64,000 nucleotides of DNA from CAYVQE01 sp964633205 (GTDB taxonomy: Bacteria > Myxococcota > B64-G9): contig CAZWFN010000010.1 of assembly GCA_964633205.1 (NCBI GenBank), forward strand, positions 5,061 to 69,060. Reading direction: 5' to 3'. The notes under the pieces were generated by a model. It was given only the letters and a program-made list of their open reading frames with translations, was not told the origin of the DNA and did not search any database. Of this stretch, positions 50,326 to 58,752 are shown in pieces (the first letter of the stretch is position 1; each line of letters begins with the position of its first letter). The translations under genes and the position numbers were made by a program.

Positions 50326-50952
50326 CTACTTCGAGTAGAGTTCGACGATCATCTGCTCCTGGATCGGCATGGTGATGTCTTCCCGGGTCGGCAGTGCCTT
50401 GACCTGCGCCTTGAAACCAGCGCGGTCGAGCTCGATCCAGGGCGGTACGCCGCGGCGCTCCACGGCGTCCAACGAGTCGTTCAGCAACGCCATCTTGCGG
50501 CTGCGGTCGCGCACGTCCACCGTGTCTTCGACCTTGAGCAGGGCCGACGGCACGTCGACCTTCTTGCCGTTGACGCGAAAGTGCCCGTGGCGCACCAGTT
50601 GCCGCGCCTCGCGCCGGGTCCGGGCAAAGCCCATCCGGTAGACCATATTGTCCAGTCGCCGCTCCAGAGATAGCAACAGGTTCTCGCCGGTGATGCCCTT
50701 CATCCGGTTGGCGCGGTCGAAGGTCAGCCGAAACTGCTTCTCCAGCAACCCGTACATGCGCTTGACCTTCTGCTTCTCGCGCAGCTGGTGCCCGTACGGG
50801 GTGAACTTCGAGCGCCGCTGGCCATGCTCACCCGGTGGGTACGGGCGCCGGTCGACCGAGCACTTTTCGCTGAAGCAACGATCGCCCTTGAGAAACAATT
50901 TGAGCTTTTCGCGCCGACAGAACTTGCAGACCGAACCCGTGTAGCGAGCCAC
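50326..50952 (-). CDS. rpsD: 30S ribosomal protein S4
   Basis: 208 residues starting with GTG at 50952, with AGGAGG 5 nt upstream. Conserved S4 pattern: CRREKLKLFLKGDRCFSEKC (a Cys-containing variant of the N-terminal zinc-knuckle region) and the S4 RNA-binding fold RLDNMVYRMGFARTRREARQ. In many bacteria S4 represses the alpha operon. Confidence 0.96.
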   Translation of the reverse strand: MARYTGSVCKFCRREKLKLFLKGDRCFSEKCSVDRRPYPPGEHGQRRSKFTPYGHQLREKQKVKRMYGLLEKQFRLTFDRANRMKGITGENLLLSLERRLDNMVYRMGFARTRREARQLVRHGHFRVNGKKVDVPSALLKVEDTVDVRDRSRKMALLNDSLDAVERRGVPPWIELDRAGFKAQVKALPTREDITMPIQEQMIVELYSK

Positions 50953-50962
50953 CTCTGCCTCC

Positions 50963-51340
50963 TCAGACCCGCCGCCGCTTGGGCGGTCGGCAGCCGTTGT
51001 GCGGAACCGGAGTGACGTCCCGGATCATCGTGATCTTGAGTCCGGATGCCTGCAGCGCCCGGATGGCCGCCTCGCGGCCGGCCCCGGGGCCCTTGACCTC
51101 GACACCCACCTGCTTCATGCCGTGGTCCTGCGCCTTGCGGGCGGCGTCCTGGGCGGCCAACTGGGCGGCGAACGGCGTGCTCTTGCGCGACCCCTTGAAC
51201 GCCCGGGTGCCCGCGCTGGCCCACGAGATGGCGTTGCCCGCCATGTCGGTGATCGTCACGGTGGTGTTGTTGAACGTAGCCTTGATATGAGCGATTCCGC
51301 TCTGGACGTTCTTTTTGACTTTCTTCTTCTGCTTGACCAT
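50963..51340 (-). CDS. rpsK: 30S ribosomal protein S11
   Basis: 125 residues, basic N-terminal extension (KQKKKVKKNVQSG) and conserved HIKATFNNTTVTITDMAGNA and GLKITMIRDVTPVPHNGCRP blocks. Forms the platform of the 30S subunit near the E site. Standard position between rpsM and rpsD. Confidence 0.97.
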   Translation of the reverse strand: MVKQKKKVKKNVQSGIAHIKATFNNTTVTITDMAGNAISWASAGTRAFKGSRKSTPFAAQLAAQDAARKAQDHGMKQVGVEVKGPGAGREAAIRALQASGLKITMIRDVTPVPHNGCRPPKRRRV

Positions 51341-51384
51341 CTTGCCTCATCCTTCGCTGAAGAGGTGGCCGTCCGCTACCGGAC

Positions 51385-51756
51385 TCAGCGCCCCTTCTTC
51401 TTGACGATCGCCCGCCGCGGGCCCTTGCGGGTCCGGGCGTTGGTGTGGGTCCGCTGCCCCCGCACCGGCAGGCCGCGCCGATGGCGCAGGCCGCGATAGG
51501 TGTTCAGGTCCATCAGGCGCTTGATATTCATCGACACTTCCCGCCGCAGGTCACCCTCGACCTTGTAGTTGGCGTCGATGTACTCGCGCAGCCGCTTGAC
51601 CTCGTCTTCGGACAGTTCGTCCGTTCTCTTGCTCGGATCCACGCCCGTGCCATCGATGACCTTCGCCGCTCGCGTCCGACCGACGCCGAAGATGTAGGTC
51701 AACGCGACGATGGTCCGCTTGTTCCGGGGCAGGTCTACACCTGCAATGCGTGCCAC
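51385..51756 (-). CDS. rpsM: 30S ribosomal protein S13
   Basis: 123 residues, GTG start with AGGAGGT upstream. Conserved ARIAGVDLPRNKRTIVALTY, TYRGLRHRRGLPVRGQRTHT and basic tail reaching the tRNA anticodon stems. Standard gene order after rpmJ. Confidence 0.97.
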   Translation of the reverse strand: MARIAGVDLPRNKRTIVALTYIFGVGRTRAAKVIDGTGVDPSKRTDELSEDEVKRLREYIDANYKVEGDLRREVSMNIKRLMDLNTYRGLRHRRGLPVRGQRTHTNARTRKGPRRAIVKKKGR

Positions 51757-51787
51757 CTCGGTACCTCCTATTCGCTCGCCCCGGGCC

Positions 51788-51901
51788 TCAACCCTGGCGT
51801 TGCTTGTGGCGCGGGTTCTCGCAAACCACGCGCACGATGCCTTTCCGCCTCAGGATGCGGCACTTCTTGCAAATCCGTTTGACCGACGTGCGTACCTTCA
51901 T
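51788..51901 (-). CDS. rpmJ: 50S ribosomal protein L36
   Basis: 37 residues, MKVRTSVKRICKKCRILRRK continuing to a CENPRHKQRQG end, so the CxxC...C...H zinc knuckle of the C+ (zinc-binding) L36 form is complete. Begins 2 nt after the map stop codon. infA, which normally precedes it, is absent. Confidence 0.95.
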   Translation of the reverse strand: MKVRTSVKRICKKCRILRRKGIVRVVCENPRHKQRQG

Positions 51902-51903
51902 CG

Positions 51904-52683
51904 CTATGCTCCTTCGGCGCGCTGACTGAGAACAATAGGTCCGTCCTTGCCGATGGCCACCGAATGCTCGAAATGAGCTGACAGTTTCCGATCTGCGGTC
52001 AACTGGGTCCAGCCATCGGGCGCGCTGTCGACCTTCCAGGTCCCTTCGTTAATCATCGGTTCGATGGCGATCACCATGCCCTGGCGCAACCGGACATCAC
52101 GGCCGTTAGTGCGATAGTGCGGCACCTGCGGCTCCTCGTGCAACTTGCGGCCGACGCCATGACCCACGAAATCACGCACTACCGAGAAGCCCCGGCTCTC
52201 GACATGATCCTGGATCGCTCCGCCCAGATCGGACAGCCGGTTGCCCGGACGGGTCCTCTCGATGGCCAGCTCGAGCGCCTCCTGGGTGGTGCGCAGCAGC
52301 CGTTCGGCCACTTCGCTCACCTGACCCACGCCCACCGTAAGCGCGGAATCGCCGTAGAACCCCTTGAAATGAGCACCGCAGTCCACGCTCAGGATATCAC
52401 CTTCGGCCAGCTTGCGCTCGGCCGCCGGGATGCCGTGGACGACTTCTTCGTTGATCGAGGTGCACAGGGTGCCCGGGAACGGATACGGCCCCCCGCCCTG
52501 GTATCCCTTGAATGCGGGCTCGGCGCCGGCTGCGCGGATCATCTCCTCGGCTCTCTGGTCCAGCTCGAGCGTGCTCACTCCCGGACGGGCCGCACCGCGG
52601 ACCGCATCCAGCACGCGGGCCACGATCTGATTGGCCTCGCGCATGAGTTCGATCTCTGCTTCGGATTTGAGATAGATGGACAT
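51904..52683 (-). CDS. map: Methionine aminopeptidase, type I
   Basis: 259 residues; removes N-terminal methionine from new proteins. Metal ligands and motifs: DCGAHFKGFYGDSA (two Asp), VGHGVGRKLHEEPQVPHY (His), IAIEPMINEG (Glu) and EHSVAI (Glu), in the order of MetAP1. Starts ATG at 52683, 35 nt after secY; adk, often between them, is missing. Confidence 0.96.
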   Translation of the reverse strand: MSIYLKSEAEIELMREANQIVARVLDAVRGAARPGVSTLELDQRAEEMIRAAGAEPAFKGYQGGGPYPFPGTLCTSINEEVVHGIPAAERKLAEGDILSVDCGAHFKGFYGDSALTVGVGQVSEVAERLLRTTQEALELAIERTRPGNRLSDLGGAIQDHVESRGFSVVRDFVGHGVGRKLHEEPQVPHYRTNGRDVRLRQGMVIAIEPMINEGTWKVDSAPDGWTQLTADRKLSAHFEHSVAIGKDGPIVLSQRAEGA

Positions 52684-52718
52684 GATCGCCAAGTCCGGCT
52701 CCCGGCCGCCTCCTCTCG

Positions 52719-54041
52719 TCAGCCCCGCCGACTGCGGCCGCGGATGCGCGGCCCCTTGGGCCCGGTCAGCCCGTCGTAGTGGCGGGTGATCAGATGGGTC
52801 TCGATCTGCGAGACCGTATCGAGCGAGACCCCGACCACGATCAGCAAGCTGGTCCCACCATAGTAGAATGGCACGTTGAATTGTGCGATCAGGATGGTGG
52901 GCAGCACGCAAACAGCCGATACGTACAGAGCCCCGCCGAAGGTGATCCGGCTCAGCACCTTGTCGATGTACATGGCGGTCTGTTTTCCCGGTCGAATGCC
53001 CGGGATGTAGCCGCCGTACTTCTTCATGTTGTCCGCCACGTCGATCGGGTTGAAGGTGACGGCCGTATAGAAATAGCAGAAGAAAATGATCAGCACCACA
53101 TAGATGGTCGAGTAGGCCCAACTGTCCGGGCTCAGGGCCGACTGGACATCCTGCATCCAGGGTTGATCGATGAAGTTGGCCAGGGTGGCCGGGAACATCA
53201 GGATCGACGAGGCGAAGATCGGCGGGATCACGCCCGCCGTATTGACCTTCAACGGCAGGTGCGAACTCTGCCCGCCGTACATCTTGCGGCCGACCACCCG
53301 TTTCGCATATTGCACCGGAATCCGACGCTGGGCGCGCTCGAAGAAGATGATGATGGCCACCACCAGCACGGCGATCACGATGATGACGAACAGGATGAAG
53401 GGCTTCATGATGCCCTTCTCCACGTAGTTGATGGTCGCGAACAGGGCGTCGGGCAGACTGGCCACGATGCCGGCGGCGATGATCAGCGAGATCCCGTTGC
53501 CGATGCCGCGCTCGGTGATCTGCTCGCCGAGCCACATGATGAACGCGGTACCGGCGGTCAGGGTGATGACGGTCAAGAAGCGGAAGTCCCAGCCCGGGTC
53601 GGCCACCACCGGTTCGCCCAGGTTCGACCGCAGGCTCTCGAGGTAGAACGCGATCCCCATCCCCTGGATGATGCTGAGCAGCACCGTACCGTAGCGGGTG
53701 TACTGGGTGATCTTGCGCCGCCCCATCTCGCCTTCCTTCTGCAGGCGTTCGAGGCTGGGGATGACCACCGCCAGCAACTGCAGGATGATCGAGGAGCTGA
53801 TGTACGGCATGATGCCCAGCGCAAACACCGACATCTGCTCCAGGGCTCCGCCCGAGAACATGTTGAACAGACTGAACAAAGAGCCGGACTGGGCGCCGAA
53901 GAGCTTCTGCACCACGCCGCGGTCCACCCCCGGCACGGTCACGAACACGCCGATGCGGTAGATCCCGAGCATGAAGATCGTGAACAGAATGCGCTTGCGA
54001 AGCTCGGGGATCTTCGCCAGGCTACCGAATACGGACGGCAC
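52719..54041 (-). CDS. secY: Preprotein translocase subunit SecY
   Basis: 440 residues, ten transmembrane helices. GTG at 54041 with AGGAGGG 6 nt upstream, 1 nt after rplO. Diagnostic blocks: LGIMPYISSSIILQLL (TM2 plug region), GEQITERGIGNGISLIIAAG and AQRRIPVQYAKRVVGRKMYG (cytoplasmic loop contacting SecA and ribosome). Forms the protein-conducting channel with SecE and SecG. Confidence 0.97.
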   Translation of the reverse strand: MPSVFGSLAKIPELRKRILFTIFMLGIYRIGVFVTVPGVDRGVVQKLFGAQSGSLFSLFNMFSGGALEQMSVFALGIMPYISSSIILQLLAVVIPSLERLQKEGEMGRRKITQYTRYGTVLLSIIQGMGIAFYLESLRSNLGEPVVADPGWDFRFLTVITLTAGTAFIMWLGEQITERGIGNGISLIIAAGIVASLPDALFATINYVEKGIMKPFILFVIIVIAVLVVAIIIFFERAQRRIPVQYAKRVVGRKMYGGQSSHLPLKVNTAGVIPPIFASSILMFPATLANFIDQPWMQDVQSALSPDSWAYSTIYVVLIIFFCYFYTAVTFNPIDVADNMKKYGGYIPGIRPGKQTAMYIDKVLSRITFGGALYVSAVCVLPTILIAQFNVPFYYGGTSLLIVVGVSLDTVSQIETHLITRHYDGLTGPKGPRIRGRSRRG

Positions 54042-54042
54042 G

Positions 54043-54525
54043 TCAGCCCTCCTGAGGAGCGGGTTTGCCCTTCCTGCGAATCGGGGCGATGACCTCGACC
54101 TTTCCTCCGGCCTTTTCGATCTTCTCCTTGGCGGCTGCACTGAAGCCCTGCGCACGGACGGTCAGGGCCCGATCCAACTCACCGGCGCCCAGGATCTTGA
54201 CCAGATCGAATTCGTGCTTCAACAGGCCAGCCGCCTTCAAGCTCTCGGGATCGACCACCGCATCCGCCTCGAAGCGGTCCAGCACGGCGACGTTGATGGC
54301 CACGTACGCCTTGCGGTAGATGTTGGTGAACCCGCGCTTGGGCATGCGCCGCTGCAGCGGCATTTGGCCACCCTCGAACCCGGGGGCCACCTTGCCGCCG
54401 CTGCGCGACCTCTGTCCCTTGTGCCCGCGCCCGGCGGTGCCACCCCAGCCGCTGCCATTGCCGCGGGCCACGCGGTGCCGTTTGCGCCTGGCGCCCTCGG
54501 GTCGCCTCAAGTCTCCAAGACCCAT
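54043..54525 (-). CDS. rplO: 50S ribosomal protein L15
   Basis: 160 residues, conserved GLGDLRRPEGARRKRHRVAR and RGHKGQRSRSGGK (the usual GxGxxxxGRGxKGQxxRxG N-terminal motif), GFEGGQMPLQRRMPKRGF and a C-terminal domain with AKEKIEKAGGKVEVI. Immediately precedes secY. Confidence 0.97.
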   Translation of the reverse strand: MGLGDLRRPEGARRKRHRVARGNGSGWGGTAGRGHKGQRSRSGGKVAPGFEGGQMPLQRRMPKRGFTNIYRKAYVAINVAVLDRFEADAVVDPESLKAAGLLKHEFDLVKILGAGELDRALTVRAQGFSAAAKEKIEKAGGKVEVIAPIRRKGKPAPQEG

Positions 54526-54553
54526 CGTCTCCTCCCGATCTCCGCTTTCGAAC

Positions 54554-54736
54554 CTAGCTCTTCTCGACCCGGAGCATGAAGCCGAGCTTGTCGACCATTC
54601 CCCGGATGGCGGGATCGTCGTTGCGGATCACGGTCTGGTTCATCTTTCGCAATCCGAGCCCGTCCAGGATCTTGCGCTGCTTTGCAGTGCAGCCGATCCG
54701 GCTGCGGATCATCGTGATCTTGAGCTTGTCCGCCAT
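54554..54736 (-). CDS. rpmD: 50S ribosomal protein L30
   Basis: 60 residues: KLKITMIRSRIGCTAKQRKI, LGLRKMNQTVIRNDDPAIRG and MVDKLGFMLRVEK, the L30 pattern of a short basic protein with a ferredoxin-like fold. Standard position between rpsE and rplO. Confidence 0.95.
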   Translation of the reverse strand: MADKLKITMIRSRIGCTAKQRKILDGLGLRKMNQTVIRNDDPAIRGMVDKLGFMLRVEKS

Positions 54737-54747
54737 GGCTCACCGCC

Positions 54748-55254
54748 TCATGCCCGGAGCTTCTCCACCGGAATCCGACGTCGCCGGGCCACTTCTTCCG
54801 GGCTCTCGAGCTCCTCGAGGGCCACCATAGTGGCCTTCGAGACGTTGTGTGGGTTGTTGCTGCCGATGCACTTGGTCAACACATCGCGGACACCGGCCAC
54901 CTCGAGGATGGCGCGAACCGGACCACCGGCGATCACGCCGGTTCCAGGGCTCGCCGGCCGCAGCAGCACGCGGCCGGAGCCGAAACGCCCGATCACCTCG
55001 TGGGGTATGGTCCCCTCGATGATCGGGATCTCGACCATCGCTTTGCGCGCGTTCTCGTTGCCCTTGCGGATGGCTTCCGGCACCTCGTTGGCCTTGCCCA
55101 TGCCGACGCCGACCCTGCCGCTGCCATCGCCCACGACCACCACCGCGGCGAAGCTGAACCGCCGACCGCCCTTGACCACCTTGGCCACGCGGTTGAGGTT
55201 GATGATTCGGTCCTGGAGCTCCAGCTCCTCGCCTTTTGCAAAATTGGGATTCAA
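54748..55254 (-). CDS. rpsE: 30S ribosomal protein S5
   Basis: 168 residues. A TTG at 55254 is taken as the start because GGAGG lies 6 nt upstream; no ATG gives a sensible N-terminus. Contains the S5 N-domain (RVAKVVKGGRRFSFAAVVVV and GDGSGRVGVGMGKANEVPEA) and C-domain (GVIAGGPVRAILEVAGVRDV). Located near the decoding site. Confidence 0.94.
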   Translation of the reverse strand: MNPNFAKGEELELQDRIINLNRVAKVVKGGRRFSFAAVVVVGDGSGRVGVGMGKANEVPEAIRKGNENARKAMVEIPIIEGTIPHEVIGRFGSGRVLLRPASPGTGVIAGGPVRAILEVAGVRDVLTKCIGSNNPHNVSKATMVALEELESPEEVARRRRIPVEKLRA

Positions 55255-55267
55255 GACCCGCCTCCCA

Positions 55268-55633
55268 TTAGAACGATAGCCCTTTCTCCCGGGCTGCCTC
55301 GGCCAACTTGGCCACACGGCCGTGGTAGATAAATCCATTTCGATCGAAGACCACGCGCTTGATGTCCTTGGCCAGGCAACGCTCGGCCACGGTCTGGCCG
55401 ATGCGCTGCGCGACATCGCTCTTGGTCATTTCCTTCAGTCCGCCGCGCAGCTCCTTCTCGTTGGAGTTGGCCGCGGCCAGGGTCAGGCCCGCCTCGTCGT
55501 CGATCACCTGGGCGTAGATGTGCCGGGTGCTGCGATAAACCGTCAGCCGCGGTTTGTCGGCCGTGCCGTGAATCTTCCGGCGAATCCGCGCCTTTCGCTT
55601 CCAGTAGGTCTCTTTGCTGTGGTTCTTGATCAT
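55268..55633 (-). CDS. rplR: 50S ribosomal protein L18
   Basis: 121 residues, RIRRKIHGTADKPRLTVYRS near the N-terminus and the C-terminal DRNGFIYHGRVAKLAEAARE of L18. Binds 5S rRNA. Standard spc-operon position. Confidence 0.96.
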   Translation of the reverse strand: MIKNHSKETYWKRKARIRRKIHGTADKPRLTVYRSTRHIYAQVIDDEAGLTLAAANSNEKELRGGLKEMTKSDVAQRIGQTVAERCLAKDIKRVVFDRNGFIYHGRVAKLAEAAREKGLSF

Positions 55634-55659
55634 CTTCTCACCTCGTCCCGCTCGCGATC

Positions 55660-56199
55660 TTACGAGACAGCCTTCTTGCCGGCCTTCTTCTTGATGGTCT
55701 CGTCCTCGTACATGACCCCTTTGAGCTTGTAAGGGTCGGGGGACTTGGTGCTGCGGATGATGGCCGCCACCTGGCCGACGCGTTGCCGGTCGATTCCGCG
55801 CACCACGACCCGAGTGTTCTTCTCGACGGCCACCTCAACGTCGGAAGGGATCTTGTGTACAGTGGGGTTCGTAAAGCCGAGATAGAGGGAAAGCTTGTCG
55901 CCGCTCATCTCGGCCCGATAACCCACGCCGCTGACGATCAGGGAGCGCTCGAAGCCCTGAGTCACACCGTGGACCATGTTGGCCAGCAGGGAGCGGATCA
56001 AGCCCTGATTGGCTCGGCTCTGCCGATCGTCTCGCTCGCGCTCGACCACCGCCTGCTCGCCCTCGAGGTGCACTTTGATGCCCGGGACCAGGTTTTGTTC
56101 CAGCTTGCCCTTGGGCCCCTCGGCCACCAAGCGCCCGTCGTCGATCGCGACCTTGACGCCTTTGGGGATCGCCACCGGTTTCTTTCCAATTCGAGACAC
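55660..56199 (-). CDS. rplF: 50S ribosomal protein L6
   Basis: 179 residues from a GTG at 56199 with GGAG upstream; SRIGKKPVAIPKGVKVAIDD is the canonical L6 start, so the in-frame ATG ten codons earlier is rejected. Family blocks GVGYRAEMSGDKLSLYLGFT and IRSTKSPDPYKLKGVMY (usual end xYKGKG). The C-terminal end has extra lysines (IKKKAGKKAVS). Confidence 0.95.
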   Translation of the reverse strand: MSRIGKKPVAIPKGVKVAIDDGRLVAEGPKGKLEQNLVPGIKVHLEGEQAVVERERDDRQSRANQGLIRSLLANMVHGVTQGFERSLIVSGVGYRAEMSGDKLSLYLGFTNPTVHKIPSDVEVAVEKNTRVVVRGIDRQRVGQVAAIIRSTKSPDPYKLKGVMYEDETIKKKAGKKAVS

Positions 56200-56250
56200 G
56201 GCTCCAACCTCTCTCAACCCGCGACCCACTTGGGTGCGGCTACGTTCCGG

Positions 56251-56652
56251 TTACCAGATCGAGCAGAGGTACTCCCCGCCGACCCTCTCCCGCCGGGCCT
56301 TGCGGTCCGTCATCAATCCACGCGAGGTCGACAGCACGGCGGTGCCCAACCCGTTGCGAACCTTCGGCAAGCCGTCGCTGCCCACGTAGCGGCGTCGGCC
56401 CGGCCGGCTCTCGCGCTTCAGCCCCTGGATGACTGGCATTCCGCCCTCGTCATAGCGAAGCTGTAGCACCAGCAGACCCTGCAAACGATCGGGCACCTGA
56501 GTGAAATCCTCGATGAACCCTTCATCGCGCATGATCTCGGCCAGCTTCGCCTTCAGATTGGAGGCCGGTATGGTCACCTCGGTGTGCCGCGCCATTTGGG
56601 CGTTGCGGATTCGGGTGAGGAAATCAGCGATTGGATCGTTGAGCGACGACAT
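56251..56652 (-). CDS. rpsH: 30S ribosomal protein S8
   Basis: 133 residues: DPIADFLTRIRNAQMARHTE and a C-terminal VLSTSRGLMTDRKARRERVG with the conserved STSxG motif. Binds 16S rRNA helix 21 and in E. coli represses the spc operon. Confidence 0.97.
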   Translation of the reverse strand: MSSLNDPIADFLTRIRNAQMARHTEVTIPASNLKAKLAEIMRDEGFIEDFTQVPDRLQGLLVLQLRYDEGGMPVIQGLKRESRPGRRRYVGSDGLPKVRNGLGTAVLSTSRGLMTDRKARRERVGGEYLCSIW

Positions 56653-56685
56653 GGCGTCTGGACTCCTTGTTCGCGCCCGCAGGGG

Positions 56686-56871
56686 CTACCAGCTCGACTT
56701 GACCACGCCGGGGATCTCGCCCCGCAGCGCCAACGAGCGGAAGCAAATCCGGCACATTTCGAAGCGCCGCAAAAATGCGCGAGACCGGCCGCACAGCGGA
56801 CAACGGTTGTAAGCGCGAACCTTGAACTTCGGCTTTCTCTTCGCCTGAGCGATTTTGGACTTCTTGGCCAC
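56686..56871 (-). CDS. rpsN: 30S ribosomal protein S14, zinc-binding short form
   Basis: 61 residues, GTG start with GGGAGAG upstream. NRCPLCGRSRAFLRRFEMCR and the second CxxC in CRICFRSLA give the zinc ribbon of the type Z (C+) S14. The short form is the usual one in many non-gammaproteobacterial lineages. Confidence 0.95.
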   Translation of the reverse strand: MAKKSKIAQAKRKPKFKVRAYNRCPLCGRSRAFLRRFEMCRICFRSLALRGEIPGVVKSSW

Positions 56872-56882
56872 GGCGCTCTCCC

Positions 56883-57428
56883 TCAGTTCTTCTTGAAAGG
56901 CATGCCCAGATGGGTCAGCAGGGCATGGCCTTCTTCATCCGTCTCGGCAGTGGTGACGATGGTGATGTTCATCCCCATGATCTTCTCGATGTTGTCATAG
57001 TCGATCTCGGGGAACACGATCTGTTCGCGCACGCCCAACGTGAAGTTGCCCCGACCGTCGAACGACTTATTGGAGATGCCCTTGAAGTCGCGCACCCGGG
57101 GGATGGCGATGTTGACCATCCGATCGAAGAACTCGTACATCCGCTCCCGGCGCAGCGTCACCCGGCAGCCGATGCTCATCCCCTCGCGCAGCTTGAAGTT
57201 GGCGATCGAGCGCCGTGCTTTGGTGATGACCGGCTTCTGGCCCGTGATCAGCGCCAGCTCCGAGGAGGCGGCGTCGAGGATCTTGGGGTTCTGCAACGCT
57301 TCGCCAAGCCCCATGTTGACGATGATCTTGACCAGTCGCGGCACCTGCATCCTGCTCTTGTAGCCGAAGCTCTCGATCATCTTGGGCACGAGCTCACGAT
57401 CATAAATTTCTTTGATTCTCGGTGTCAT
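56883..57428 (-). CDS. rplE: 50S ribosomal protein L5
   Basis: 181 residues with VPRLVKIIVNMGLGEALQNP, TGQKPVITKARRSIANFKLR and RVRDFKGISNKSFDGRGNFT, ending VTTAETDEEGHALLTHLGMP. Binds 5S rRNA. Confidence 0.97.
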   Translation of the reverse strand: MTPRIKEIYDRELVPKMIESFGYKSRMQVPRLVKIIVNMGLGEALQNPKILDAASSELALITGQKPVITKARRSIANFKLREGMSIGCRVTLRRERMYEFFDRMVNIAIPRVRDFKGISNKSFDGRGNFTLGVREQIVFPEIDYDNIEKIMGMNITIVTTAETDEEGHALLTHLGMPFKKN

Positions 57429-57449
57429 AGCTGCTCCGCCGATCGCGCT

Positions 57450-57773
57450 TTAGTCCTTGTCGAAGCTTTCGTTGCACTTGGGGCAATACCGCCGCCGCTT
57501 GCCTTCCTCGATCTCGCGCATCTTGGCCTTGGTCGGCTGGTTGCAGTGGCTGCAGACCAAACGCACATTCGAGATGTCGATCGGCGCCGCCAGCTCGATG
57601 ATTCCGCCCTGCGGGGCCTTGGGATCACCGCCCGCCTTGACGTGCCGCTTGACCACATTGACGCCTTCGACCCGAATCCGGCGGCGCCCGTCGAGCAGCT
57701 CCATGACCTTGCCCTGGCTGCCCTTGTCGCGGCCCGACCGGATTTGCACTATGTCGTTCTTTCTGATTCGCAT
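57450..57773 (-). CDS. rplX: 50S ribosomal protein L24
   Basis: 107 residues; KOW motif DIVQIRSGRDKGSQGKVMEL near the N-terminus and APIDISNVRLVCSHCNQPTK with CxxC and a second CxxC (YCPKCNES) in the C-terminal extension, so it may carry a zinc site. Confidence 0.96.
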   Translation of the reverse strand: MRIRKNDIVQIRSGRDKGSQGKVMELLDGRRRIRVEGVNVVKRHVKAGGDPKAPQGGIIELAAPIDISNVRLVCSHCNQPTKAKMREIEEGKRRRYCPKCNESFDKD

Positions 57774-57795
57774 CGTCCGCCTCTCATCCCCATTT

Positions 57796-58164
57796 TCAGA
57801 GCACTTCAGGGGCCAGCGAGATGATTCGCATGAAGCGTTTGCCGCGCAACTCGCGGGCCACCGGGCCGAAGATGCGGGTCCCGATCGGCTCGAACTGCGG
57901 CGAGATCAGCACAGCCGAGTTGTCGTCGAACTTGATGTAGGTGCCGTCGGGCCGACCGACCTCTTTGGCGGTGCGCACGATGACCGCCCGTCGAATCTCG
58001 CCCTTCTTGACCTTGGACTCGGGCAGCGCTTCCTTGACCGAGACCACGATGATGTCTCCCAGTCCGGCGTACTTGCGCTTCGAGCCGCCCAGAACCTTGA
58101 TGCACTGGACCCGCTTCGCCCCCGAGTTGTCAGCCACGTTGAGCACCGTTTGCATCTGGATCAT
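57796..58164 (-). CDS. rplN: 50S ribosomal protein L14
   Basis: 122 residues: MIQMQTVLNVADNSGAKRVQ, DIIVVSVKEALPESKVKKGE and FGPVARELRGKRFMRIISLA are canonical. Contacts 23S rRNA at the subunit interface. Confidence 0.98.
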   Translation of the reverse strand: MIQMQTVLNVADNSGAKRVQCIKVLGGSKRKYAGLGDIIVVSVKEALPESKVKKGEIRRAVIVRTAKEVGRPDGTYIKFDDNSAVLISPQFEPIGTRIFGPVARELRGKRFMRIISLAPEVL

Positions 58165-58222
58165 GGCCCGTCTCCTTGCAACCTTTCGCTGCGACCCGCA
58201 CCCCCGGACATCGGGGTGCGGC

Positions 58223-58489
58223 TCAGCTTACGGCTTTCTCGAGGATCTTGCGCACCCGCCAGCGCTTGGTCTTGCTCAGCGGCCGGGTCTCGATGATCTC
58301 GACTCGATCACCGATCCGGCAGTGGTTCTCAGCGTCGTGGGCCTTGAACCGCCGCCGACGGCGCAGGTACTTCTTGTATCTTGGGTGCAGCACCGTGGTG
58401 CGGACCTCTACCACCACGGTCTTGTTCATCTTGTCACCGACCACCAAGCCGGTCTGGATCTTGTGATTTGCTCTGCCCGTGTCTGCCAT
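58223..58489 (-). CDS. rpsQ: 30S ribosomal protein S17
   Basis: 88 residues from the ATG at 58489; an upstream GTG at 58525 overlaps the rpmC stop (GTGA) and is an alternative start with 12 extra residues. Contains GLVVGDKMNKTVVVEVRTTV and HCRIGDRVEIIETRPLSKTK (RIGDxVxIxExRPLSKxKxW). Confidence 0.95.
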   Translation of the reverse strand: MADTGRANHKIQTGLVVGDKMNKTVVVEVRTTVLHPRYKKYLRRRRRFKAHDAENHCRIGDRVEIIETRPLSKTKRWRVRKILEKAVS

Positions 58490-58521
58490 GACTCGCTCAA
58501 CCCCTCGTTGCGACGCGCCGC

Positions 58522-58752
58522 TCACTCTGCAGCGTCGGCACCCTTGCCGACCACACGGCGGATGCCCAGCTCATGCTCTTTCAAGATCGTCTTGACCCGA
58601 GCGAGGTTTCGTTTGGCCTGACCCAGGCGCGAAACGTCGTCCAACTGGCCCGTCGCTTGCTGAAAGCGCAGGTTGAAAACGTCCTGCCGCAGATCCAGAA
58701 CGGTCTGCTGCAGCTCCTCGTAGGTCCGCTCCCGGTATTCCACGGCCTTCAT
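58522..58752 (-). CDS. rpmC: 50S ribosomal protein L29
   Basis: 76 residues, helical hairpin ELQQTVLDLRQDVFNLRFQQ and AKRNLARVKTILKEHELGIR. Lies at the peptide exit tunnel where trigger factor and SRP dock. Its ATG overlaps the rplP stop (ATGA). Confidence 0.95.
   Translation of the reverse strand: MKAVEYRERTYEELQQTVLDLRQDVFNLRFQQATGQLDDVSRLGQAKRNLARVKTILKEHELGIRRVVGKGADAAE

Noticed and set aside
52684..53535. Long open frame extending map upstream through secY
   Set aside because: It is antiparallel in reading frame to secY on the same strand and has no homology; the MetAP start at 52683 matches family N-termini.
56200..56229. ATG start for rplF ten codons upstream
   Set aside because: The extra residues are not part of L6, and the GTG gives the canonical SRIGKKP start with a suitable Shine-Dalgarno.
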